This document shows, one piece after another, positions 51,792 through 59,566 of a stretch of DNA of 64,000 nt; the first letter of the stretch is position 1, and every line of letters begins with the position of its first letter. Both the position numbers and the translations under genes were made by a program. Source of the DNA: CALUVN01 sp944323595 (lineage in GTDB: Bacteria > Cyanobacteriota > Vampirovibrionia > Gastranaerophilales > Gastranaerophilaceae); the NCBI GenBank assembly GCA_963931255.1, contig OZ006972.1, positions 930,001-994,000 on the forward strand, written 5' to 3'. The notes below the pieces were generated by a model. It was not told where the DNA came from and did not search any database. It saw only the letters and a list, made by a program, of their open reading frames with translations.

Positions 51792-53112
51792 GGTACAGTG
51801 TCCGGCTAAAATTAATCTGACCCTGAAGATTTTAAACAGGAGAGAAGACGGTTTCCATAATATAGACAGTGTCATGCAGACAATAAGTTTATACGATTAC
51901 CTTACTATTTCTGCTGACAAATCCGACCATACGGAAATAAAACTTTCCGGAACAAGTGGTGAGATACCCTATAACGAAAAAAATCTTGTGCATAAAGCAG
52001 CATTACTATTTTTGGAACGCGTTGGTTTCAGTGCCGAGATTGAAATATTTATAGAAAAAAATATTCCTGTGGCGGCAGGTCTTGCAGGAGGCAGCACGGA
52101 TGCTGCGGGAACACTATTCGGATTAAATGAAATTTTTGACAGTCCGTTGAGCCGCAAAGACTTACACGGGTTGTGCGCTTCACTCGGTTCTGATTTGAAC
52201 CTATGCCTTGAGGGCGGCAGACAAAAAACTTCCGGCAGAGGCGAGATATTGGAACCATTGCCGTTTGAAGAATTTTCAGTCTCTCTGATTAAACCTGAAA
52301 ATTTGGGCATAAGTGCAAAAGAAGCTTACACAAAATTCGCAGAGAAAAAAACAAGCCCCTCCCCGAAATCAGAGATTTCGACCCTCCCTCAAGGGGAGGG
52401 TAAAGATAATATTCCTCCCCCCTTGAGGGGGAGGTTAGGTGGGGGGCTTATATATACTCATGCCTACCCAAAAGCCATTCAAATTTATGCTAAACAGCTA
52501 TGTCAGGCGATGACGGACGCAGAGAATACCTTGTGGCTTCACTTGCAGAAAAAACAGTTCCATAATCTAAAATTCAGACGCCAGCAGCCTATAGGAAATT
52601 ATATTGCGGACTTTGTCTGCTTTGAAAAAAAACTGATTATAGAACTCGACGGCGGTCAGCATAATGAAATTAACAATATCAAACACGATAATAAACGGGA
52701 TGAATTTTTGCAATCACAGGGGTTTACAGTAGTAAGGCTCTGGAATAATGATATATTTGAAAATATAGACGGAGTTCTTGAATATCTGGAGCAGGTAATA
52801 TTTAACCTTTCCCCGAAATCAGAAAATTCTACCCTCTATCAAGGGGCTTATAAAGAGAATAATCCTCCGCTCTTGAACGGGCAGCAAGGCGGGGGGATTA
52901 TTCAATCCCGTGAAGATTTTTTAAACGACCTTGAATGGGCTGTAATCGATGATTATAAAGAACTTCAAACTATTAAAAATCGATATCCGGACTCTGTTAT
53001 GTCAGGTTCAGGCTCCACATACTTTTTAATTGGCGGAGAATTCACACCCTCTGACGGTTTTTGGATACAAAATAATCTCAAAAGTATTCCGTTCGGTGTT
53101 AAAATTGTATAA
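51778..53112 (+). CDS. ispE: IspE (CDP-ME kinase) interrupted in frame by a DUF559 domain
   Basis: 444 aa, against about 260-300 for normal IspE. Residues 1-191 are the GHMP kinase N-terminal part (CPAKINLTLKILNRREDGFH, the glycine-rich ATP loop PVAAGLAGGSTDAAG, and GSDLNLCLEGG) and residues 378-444 its C-terminal part (DSVMSGSGSTYFLIG, the GHMP motif 3). Residues 192-377 are foreign: two 30-residue repeat-encoded segments flank a DUF559 nuclease-like domain. Removing 558 bases exactly restores a continuous IspE of 258 aa. The insertion lies after GISAKEAYTKFAEKK, in the loop before the NDLE helix, which is variable in the family. Both kinase halves look intact, so the fusion may still work in the MEP isoprenoid pathway. 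The GTG start overlaps rsmA. Confidence 0.9.
   Translation: MVKIKVQCPAKINLTLKILNRREDGFHNIDSVMQTISLYDYLTISADKSDHTEIKLSGTSGEIPYNEKNLVHKAALLFLERVGFSAEIEIFIEKNIPVAAGLAGGSTDAAGTLFGLNEIFDSPLSRKDLHGLCASLGSDLNLCLEGGRQKTSGRGEILEPLPFEEFSVSLIKPENLGISAKEAYTKFAEKKTSPSPKSEISTLPQGEGKDNIPPPLRGRLGGGLIYTHAYPKAIQIYAKQLCQAMTDAENTLWLHLQKKQFHNLKFRRQQPIGNYIADFVCFEKKLIIELDGGQHNEINNIKHDNKRDEFLQSQGFTVVRLWNNDIFENIDGVLEYLEQVIFNLSPKSENSTLYQGAYKENNPPLLNGQQGGGIIQSREDFLNDLEWAVIDDYKELQTIKNRYPDSVMSGSGSTYFLIGGEFTPSDGFWIQNNLKSIPFGVKIV
52361..52450 (+). repeat. Left 90-bp direct repeat of the ispE insert
   Basis: Starts CCCCGAAATCAGAGATTTCG and ends with GGGGGGCTTA. It contains two GC-rich palindromes, CCCTCCCTCAAGGGGAGGG and CCCCCCTTGAGGGGGAGG, and encodes a Pro/Gly-rich peptide (PPPLRGRLGGG). 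Confidence 0.9.
52811..52900 (+). repeat. Right 90-bp direct repeat of the ispE insert
   Basis: Starts CCCCGAAATCAGAAAATTCT and ends GGGGGGATTA. The palindromes are eroded compared with the left copy, and it encodes PPLLNGQQGGG in the same reading phase. Confidence 0.9.
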
Positions 53113-53117
53113 TGCAA

Positions 53118-53141
53118 AAGCCCCCGCATGAGCGGGAGCTT
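53118..53141. terminator. Hairpin between convergent ispE and 53168-54976
   Basis: AAGCCCCCGC, ATGA loop, GCGGGAGCTT: a strong stem with one mismatch, 5 bases after the ispE stop and 27 before the convergent stop. It can serve both strands. Confidence 0.65.
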
Positions 53142-53167
53142 CTGGTTTTATATTTGGGGAGATTACA

Positions 53168-54976
53168 TTACTCAAAGAGTTTTGCGATTTTTTCAGGCGC
53201 TTCTTTAATTGTTTGCCAAGCTGTTTCGTACCATGTTTTAGCTTCTTGTTCTTCCATACCTGTCTTGACTTGTTTTGATTCAGTTTGTGCATTGTCTTTA
53301 CCAGGATTTGTTGTTCTAGAAACTGAACCATCATATACCGTTGATGTTTCGGTCGTCTTTTTCGGTTGGAAAGAACTTGTTGCTCTTTGTCTGCCGCTGC
53401 TTGCCTCTGTACTTCTGATACGTTTTACATCATCTTCATTATCATATTTTCTTTTATGACCGAGAAGTTCTTTCGGTATGTTGACAATCTTCGGCATATC
53501 TGCTGATGATGGTGCAAAACCGTGACGTTTTTTCAATTCTTTACCAAGTTTGTATGCAGTTGCATCATCAACGCCGTACATTTCTTTTGCGATACCTGAC
53601 CAGTATTCACCTGCTGTATGGTGATATTGGAATATATCTTCTTCTTTTGTTTCAGTAATTGTTCTAGGTGTAATTTTTGCACCGTATTCTACTTTTGGTT
53701 CCGGTGTCGGAGTTGGAGTAGGTGTCGGAGTTGGAGTTGGTGTTGGTGTTGGTGTTGGCGTAACAACTGTTTCTTCACCTTCATCTCCTTCGTCTTCAGG
53801 AAGTGTCAGTATTGCTTTCATTTCTTTACCGAGTACCGCAAGTTCACGTTCTGTTGTATGTTCTCCTGATGCTATACCCTGAGTCAATTCTATCAATCTG
53901 ACTTTTTGTTCATATTTTAATCCTGCGGCATCCATTAATTCTAAGATACCTGAAACCATTTTCTTGTTATCTTCGCCTTTAACTGATGCTACACCGTTTT
54001 GAACAATGTTTTCTGCAGTTGTTTGCATTATGCTTGATTTACCTCTGTCTTTTATGAACGTTGATAAACCTATTGATGGAAGTAATGCGCTTAATCCGCC
54101 TACTGCTGCGTATGGTTTTAATTTTGATTTAGAGATATTGACTTCTTTTAATTTTTCAGCAAGCAATTCTCCGTTTTCTGCATCTATAGCTTGAGACAGG
54201 TGAGATATATCAATATTTGTATGTGAATATTTACCGAGAATTCCGCCTGTCAGAATTCCTAATCCTGTTCCTGCAAGAATGCCAGCTGCTCTGTATAACC
54301 ATGTTCTGTCTTTTTCATAATCAAAGTTTCCGTATTTTGCCATCTTTTTAGCGTGACGTTTTTTGACATCCATTTCAGATGCAAGGTTTGCTCTTTCACT
54401 GAGTTCCATTCTATAGTCACCTGTATGTTCAAGCAATGTATTATTATATTTTGCTTGAGAGAATATCATTTGACCTTTTTCATCAAGTTTGAATGAACCG
54501 TCCGGATTTTGTTCAAAGAATAATTCCGGTCTTGCTAGGATTGCTTTTCTTACGGTTTTATTTTTTATGTATTCTGCTTCAAAGCCTTCTTGTTTGTCCT
54601 GTTTTTTATTTGCATTATATTTGTCTTTATCAAAATACAAGCGGGTATGTTCAACACGTTGTTCCGCCTGTTCATCTTTTAGAGCAAATTCTGCAAATTC
54701 TTTTGCTTCTTTTTCTGTCAAACCAAATCCGCCGTTTTTGAAATACTCTGTTAAAGCATTCAACCTTACTTCACGGTTTTGTTTGTTCTTTTTACCGTTA
54801 AGTTGAAGATTGTCTGTTTTACTCAATGTATCTGATGCCAGTTTGAGTTTTTCCATAAGTTCTTCTTGTGCTTTTTTCTTTGCAGCAAGTTCTTCCGGTG
54901 TAAGTTGTTTGGGAATTACACCATTTGTACTGCCGCCATTCAGAGCCATTTGAAATCGTAATTCTTGTAGTGACAT
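53168..54976 (-). CDS. Large hypothetical protein with Thr-Pro repeat linker and LysM-like C-terminal domain
   Basis: About 602 aa. The N-terminal half is charged and helical; two Gly/Ala-rich hydrophobic segments follow (YRAAGILAGTGLGILTGGIL about residue 230 and YAAVGGLSALLPSIGLSTF about 290). A (TP)n linker of about 11 repeats (about 53700-53760) leads to a segment resembling LysM (YHHTAGEYWSGIAKEMYGVD, AYKLGKELKKRHG). There is no signal peptide. The ATG at 54976 follows AAAGGGG by five bases. Peptidoglycan or envelope association is a guess. Confidence 0.65.
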   Translation of the reverse strand: MSLQELRFQMALNGGSTNGVIPKQLTPEELAAKKKAQEELMEKLKLASDTLSKTDNLQLNGKKNKQNREVRLNALTEYFKNGGFGLTEKEAKEFAEFALKDEQAEQRVEHTRLYFDKDKYNANKKQDKQEGFEAEYIKNKTVRKAILARPELFFEQNPDGSFKLDEKGQMIFSQAKYNNTLLEHTGDYRMELSERANLASEMDVKKRHAKKMAKYGNFDYEKDRTWLYRAAGILAGTGLGILTGGILGKYSHTNIDISHLSQAIDAENGELLAEKLKEVNISKSKLKPYAAVGGLSALLPSIGLSTFIKDRGKSSIMQTTAENIVQNGVASVKGEDNKKMVSGILELMDAAGLKYEQKVRLIELTQGIASGEHTTERELAVLGKEMKAILTLPEDEGDEGEETVVTPTPTPTPTPTPTPTPTPTPEPKVEYGAKITPRTITETKEEDIFQYHHTAGEYWSGIAKEMYGVDDATAYKLGKELKKRHGFAPSSADMPKIVNIPKELLGHKRKYDNEDDVKRIRSTEASSGRQRATSSFQPKKTTETSTVYDGSVSRTTNPGKDNAQTESKQVKTGMEEQEAKTWYETAWQTIKEAPEKIAKLFE

Positions 54977-55318
54977 TTTTTCCCCTTTCAATTTTCCCCG
55001 TGAAAAGAAAATTATTTACTTTAATTATCCCCTATGCTTTTATAAAAAATTTTTATCTCTCAAAATTGCATGAATAAGAGGGTTTTCATGTAAAAAATAG
55101 GCTAAAACCCTTGTAGGACGTCAAAATCTTCAAGTTAACATTTTGTAACAAATGTCTGTAACATGCATGGTGCAACACTGTTGACTTCTTAAAAAAAAAC
55201 CTTAAATAAAAAATGTGGATTTCATACGAAAGTATGAGCAATGTTCACAAAAATTAGGATATAGTAGAAGTTGCCGTAGTAGTAATTATGGTGAATAGAA
55301 AGGTATTAAAGACTTAAA
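54977..55318. other. Divergent promoter region
   Basis: About 340 bases between divergent genes. GGGTTTT...AAAACCC (55080-55111) is an inverted repeat. TTGTAACA-type motifs occur around 55140-55170. No gene, and no module of the repeat families. Confidence 0.4.
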
Positions 55319-56884
55319 ATGGGGTTGAATTTTAATAACGTATACCAACGTCCATATGTCGTCAAAGATGGAAGAAGCCTCGTCAAAAAGAAACAGGATG
55401 AGGAAAAATCCGCTAATGCCCAACGGGAAGAACAAGCATCTCAGAATGGCAGAAGTAAAGGTCTTCAATACATTGAACAAAGATTACCTTCTCACACCCC
55501 TGCGTATCAACAAATTCAATCATCATATCCCCAAAATGTCTATTCAAATCAGCCGCAGCGTTCATTTTTTACAACAATTCCGCAGCGTACAACCGGCAAT
55601 ACCGGAGCTGTCCAAACACAAACTACAAATACCGCAGCTGCAAATGAAGCTGTTCCGAATGCCTCTTTAAACGCCCTGAACAGAAGTTCAAATATTAATA
55701 TTGCACAAATTATAAAAGATTTTAACAACACAGCTATTGCAATAGGAACACCGGAAGAATTAAAGAGCAAGGTTGATAAATATATTTCTCTTGTACAGGA
55801 TGAGGTTACAAGTGCGCATCCTGATACAAAACTTGTTAAATCCAACCTTAAAAATGCATCAACTATTCTTGATAATTATATTTCAGAAACCTTGAATAAA
55901 AAATCAAAAGTTGTTGAAAATTGGGTTGATGCGCTTTTTCTCCAGCAAATAGATTTTAAATATAACGAAGAAGATGTAAATCCGCAATTTCTGGTAAAAT
56001 TTCCGGAAGGTTCTCTTGAGCAGGATAATAAGGTTAAATCTGAATCTACTGCAACAAAAGTTGCAACAGAAGAAAATACCGCTGCACAACCACAGAAAAC
56101 AGAAGAACAAACATCATCTTTAATACCACAGGATAAAGAGTTAAAATCGTTATTCCTCAAATCAAAGAAGCTTGCCTATGCCAACGAACCTAAAAAAGCA
56201 ATAGAAGCTTTTCAACAGGCACTGGTCAGGGCAAATGAAATCGGGGATACAGAAACCCAGTCAAAAATTTTCTTTGAAATAGGAAAAATTTATCAGGATC
56301 ACCAGTACTACTCACAGGCCTTAAAAAGCTTTAATATGTCATCAAAAAGCACAGAAGACAATAATATTAAGACAAAATCACACTATTCAATGGCGCAGAT
56401 ATATGATGACGTCAACCAGATAACACCTGCTTTAGACCACTACTTTGCAACGGTATCATTTGCCGGAGAAGCTGAAAATCTTGTTGCACAGTCAACTTCC
56501 ATGACCAAAATCGGTAATATATATACTGATATGTATGAACGGGAAGCTTTTGACTATTACGAAATAGCAGACGGACTTGCCGAGCAGACAGATAATTCAA
56601 GAGTAAAAGGTTATATAGCATCAAGTACCGGAAAAGCCTACGACAGATTTGGAGAGCCGCAGGAAGCTTTAAAATTATACTCACGTGCCGTGCAAAATTA
56701 TACCGATGCCGATGCACCGTCAAAAGTTGCACAAAATTACATGAGTGCCGGCGAAATTATGCTTGAATACAGCAGCCCGAATAAAGCCCGCGGTTTGTTT
56801 GAAAAAGCACAGGCTTTCGCTAAAAAAACTAATGATGAAGAGTTGCTTAACCGGATTACGGAAAAGTTAAGCCAGCTTGGCTAA
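55319..56884 (+). CDS. TPR-repeat protein
   Basis: 521 aa. A disordered, Gln/Ser/Thr-rich first 110 residues is followed by a helical region (about 120-210) and then at least five tetratricopeptide repeats (AKKLAYANEPKKAIEAFQQA-like units: residues about 270-515). No signal peptide or membrane segment. The start region (MGLNFNNVYQRPYVVKDGRS) looks lineage-specific. A protein-protein scaffold; partner unknown. Confidence 0.75.
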   Translation: MGLNFNNVYQRPYVVKDGRSLVKKKQDEEKSANAQREEQASQNGRSKGLQYIEQRLPSHTPAYQQIQSSYPQNVYSNQPQRSFFTTIPQRTTGNTGAVQTQTTNTAAANEAVPNASLNALNRSSNINIAQIIKDFNNTAIAIGTPEELKSKVDKYISLVQDEVTSAHPDTKLVKSNLKNASTILDNYISETLNKKSKVVENWVDALFLQQIDFKYNEEDVNPQFLVKFPEGSLEQDNKVKSESTATKVATEENTAAQPQKTEEQTSSLIPQDKELKSLFLKSKKLAYANEPKKAIEAFQQALVRANEIGDTETQSKIFFEIGKIYQDHQYYSQALKSFNMSSKSTEDNNIKTKSHYSMAQIYDDVNQITPALDHYFATVSFAGEAENLVAQSTSMTKIGNIYTDMYEREAFDYYEIADGLAEQTDNSRVKGYIASSTGKAYDRFGEPQEALKLYSRAVQNYTDADAPSKVAQNYMSAGEIMLEYSSPNKARGLFEKAQAFAKKTNDEELLNRITEKLSQLG

Positions 56885-56902
56885 GGTGTTTGATTATCTT
56901 AC

Positions 56903-57856
56903 CTAACTTTCAATCAAAAGGCTTGCACCGATAACTCCGGCAGTATTCCCCAGTTGAGCCGGAACTACTTCTACGGTTTCGCCTGCAATTTTCATCGCAC
57001 GTTTTTTTAATGTTTCTTTCAACGGTTCAAGAAGAATATCTCCGGCATCAGCTACCCCGCCGCCTATAATAATCTTTTCAGGGTTAAGCAAGTTAACAAC
57101 ACTTGCCATACCTATACCGATATATTCACCTATTCTTGAGAAAATTCTTCTTGCAACAGGATCGCCGGCTTTCGCGGCTTCTGCTACTATAAACGGTGTT
57201 ATGTCGCCGCCGTTAGCCATTTCTCTGTATTTTGTTGATTTACCGCCGAGGATATATTCTTCCGCCATAGCTACAATAGCCGGTCCTGATGCAAATGCTT
57301 CCATACATCCGGTATCACCGCAGCCGCAGATAGGTCCGTCATGGATTTGTAATTTGATGTGTCCGATTTCCCCTGCAGCATTTGATGCGCCTCTGACCAG
57401 TTTGCCGTTTACAATTAATCCGGAACCGATACCTGTGCCGACTGTTATACAAATTAAATTTTCACAGCCTTTTCCTGCTCCGTATTTTAATTCGCCTAAA
57501 GCTGCACATCTTACGTCATTATCAACGCGTGTCGGTATGTGAAATTCATCTTCTATCATTTTGGCAATAGGAACTTCTACCCAGCCCGGAATATTCGGCG
57601 CTAATCTTACTATGCCTGATTTGTAGTCAACCTGCCCCGGAAAACCAAATCCTATTCCCTCTATATCTTTTGCAGTAAGTTTGGTTTCTTTCATCAGGTC
57701 ATATATTGCCTGTTTAATATTGTTTACTGTATATTCATAGCCCATTTCTGCACGTGTGGGCACTGAATTTGAATATATGATTTTTCCGCTGTCATCTACT
57801 AATGCAATCTTAACGTTTGTTCCGCCTACGTCAATTCCTATTCTGTTTTTTTTCAT
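56903..57856 (-). CDS. ROK-family sugar kinase (glucokinase-like)
   Basis: 317 aa. ATP-binding IGIDVGGTNVKIALVD, VDNDVRCAALGE, GTGIGSGLIVNG, the ROK signature with zinc ligands (GHIKLQ, then CGCGDTGCMEAF) and the catalytic Asp in RVDND. The length and motifs fit a Gram-positive-type glucokinase (GlcK), which feeds glucose into glycolysis. AAGGGGATAT lies upstream of the ATG. Confidence 0.9.
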   Translation of the reverse strand: MKKNRIGIDVGGTNVKIALVDDSGKIIYSNSVPTRAEMGYEYTVNNIKQAIYDLMKETKLTAKDIEGIGFGFPGQVDYKSGIVRLAPNIPGWVEVPIAKMIEDEFHIPTRVDNDVRCAALGELKYGAGKGCENLICITVGTGIGSGLIVNGKLVRGASNAAGEIGHIKLQIHDGPICGCGDTGCMEAFASGPAIVAMAEEYILGGKSTKYREMANGGDITPFIVAEAAKAGDPVARRIFSRIGEYIGIGMASVVNLLNPEKIIIGGGVADAGDILLEPLKETLKKRAMKIAGETVEVVPAQLGNTAGVIGASLLIES

Positions 57857-58048
57857 CTCTTTTATATCCCCTTAGTAAAAAATAAACCGTATTCTTATAT
57901 TAAGACAAACAAATTATTTTAACATCAGATTTGTTGAATTTTTTATGTAAACATTTGTTACAAGTTTCCAAAAAGATCAAATAAATCAAGCAAAAATGCC
58001 GATATATGAATTAACGTACTGATTTTAACGAAAGGAACAGCTAATCCT

Positions 58049-59566
58049 ATGGGAATGGCAGCATCTCAGGCAAGACTCCTGAGTATAACCACCAGATTAA
58101 CTAATAACGAATTCCGTTCGCAAATGGTTGCGAACAGTAAAGTTCGCCTTGCAAACGAAACGCAGGCGGCAAGTGATGAGTATATGGAAGCTTTGAATGC
58201 GACAAAATTACAGTACGTTTATTATGATTCAAACGGGGAACAAACACTTTATGACTTGACGGCTAGTATAATCCTGCAATACCAGCCGCTAAAAAATCAG
58301 TACGGACTTGTAAATCGTGCAGGACAAGTAATGGTCAATCACGGGGATGCAACAACTTTCCAACAGGCTGAAAACCGTGATGAATTTTTAGTGTTAAATA
58401 ATTGCGCTGAGATGACGGAAAAAGAAGTCGTAGACCCCGATTGGCTTGCAGACTGGAAAACCAGAAAACCGAAAGAAGAAGATTTTACTACGGAGAAAGA
58501 GATAAATACTGAAACAAATGAGCTTTATGAAGCTTTTATGCGAGAAGCAAGTAGCTGTTACTCTTTCTCACAGCAGGGTAAAAACTGCTATATGCACGTT
58601 TTGGCAAGTATGCTCGGGCCTGGTATACACGAAACAAGTACCAAAGAAAAATTTGAAGTAACAAGCGGCGGCGATTGGCACTGGTCACACGACAGACACC
58701 CGATGCCTACAGTTGCAGCCGGAATTCATGACGCACAATGCTGTAGTGAACCTGGATGTCCCCACGCTGGCAAAAGCGTATATCAAGCGGCAGTAGATTT
58801 ATTATGGAAAGCTCATTTTACACATACAGACGGTGATTCATACGGTGGCGATATTGATACTCCAGAAGAAGAAGCTCTGGTACAGGAATTTTTCCACCTA
58901 ATTGACCACGACTTGAAACAGGCTAAAAAAGAAATAATAGAAGTTTTTGATGAAAAAGGTTATAACGACGCGCTTATAAAGTGGGAAAATGAAGATCCGC
59001 AAATGAAAACAATTACCGATATAGAAATCACAGACCCTGACAAGGCAGAATGGTACACAAACCTCTGGTACCGCATGAATGGCGCAGTTTTTGACGAAGA
59101 ATATATGGAAAGTGCCAGCGATCCTGATTACAATACCCATGATTTTTTAAATGAAAAATACTTTGAAAAGACGACAGAAGAGCAGCAAAGCTGGGTAGAG
59201 TTTGATGAAACACTGATAAACAGTCCGGAATGGTTAAAATTTGCACTTGAATCCGGCGAGATTACGCTTGAAAAAGTTGTGTTCAACGAAAATTACGACA
59301 CAACAACAGAGCTTGAAAACAAAACATGGCAGGCTACAAGCTGGTCATCAACCTCTGATATTGTTGAAGTGACAGACGAACTGGCAATCACAAAAGCAGA
59401 AGTAAAATACAATCAGGCGTTACGCGACATACAGGCAAAAGACAAAGAATACGACAATGACATCAAGAAATTAGACACAGAACACAATGCCTTGCAGACA
59501 GAGTACGATTCAATAAAGAGCGTGCTGGATAAGAACATGGAGCGTTCATTCAAAGCCTTTTCTTAG
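58049..59566 (+). CDS. Lineage-type protein with conserved ends and variable centre, copy B
   Basis: 505 aa, paralogue of 42799-44739. It shares the N-terminal approximately 90 and C-terminal approximately 170 residues, including NLWYRMNG and the coiled-coil end ERSFKAFS. The centre (about 130-330) differs: it is rich in His and Cys (CYSFSQQGKNCYMH, WHWSHDRHPMPT, HDAQCCSEPGCPHAG), which suggests metal binding and is absent from copy A. Function unknown. Confidence 0.7.
   Translation: MGMAASQARLLSITTRLTNNEFRSQMVANSKVRLANETQAASDEYMEALNATKLQYVYYDSNGEQTLYDLTASIILQYQPLKNQYGLVNRAGQVMVNHGDATTFQQAENRDEFLVLNNCAEMTEKEVVDPDWLADWKTRKPKEEDFTTEKEINTETNELYEAFMREASSCYSFSQQGKNCYMHVLASMLGPGIHETSTKEKFEVTSGGDWHWSHDRHPMPTVAAGIHDAQCCSEPGCPHAGKSVYQAAVDLLWKAHFTHTDGDSYGGDIDTPEEEALVQEFFHLIDHDLKQAKKEIIEVFDEKGYNDALIKWENEDPQMKTITDIEITDPDKAEWYTNLWYRMNGAVFDEEYMESASDPDYNTHDFLNEKYFEKTTEEQQSWVEFDETLINSPEWLKFALESGEITLEKVVFNENYDTTTELENKTWQATSWSSTSDIVEVTDELAITKAEVKYNQALRDIQAKDKEYDNDIKKLDTEHNALQTEYDSIKSVLDKNMERSFKAFS

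Larger units (their letters stand above)
52352..52909 (+). mobile_element. In-frame repeat-DUF559-repeat cassette inside ispE
   Basis: A 558-base insert (186 codons, no stop). The DUF559 domain (about 52456-52800) has the family opening AKQLCQAMTDAENTLWLHL, then KFRRQQPIGNYIADFVCF, KLIIELDGGQHN and GFTVVRLWNNDIFENI. The D in YIADF and the E/Q in IELDGGQ fit the Vsr-like PD-(D/E)xK active site, so nuclease activity is possible. The 90-bp direct repeats at 52361-52450 and 52811-52900 align without gaps at an offset of exactly 450 bases (69 of 90 identical by hand count) and are built from the same GC-rich modules that occur between genes elsewhere in the window. Confidence 0.85.

Noticed and set aside
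53112..53459. Open frame of 115 codons on the plus strand starting at the ispE stop
   Set aside because: It runs antisense through the hypothetical gene at 53168-54976, starts inside the terminator hairpin and has no ribosome binding site.
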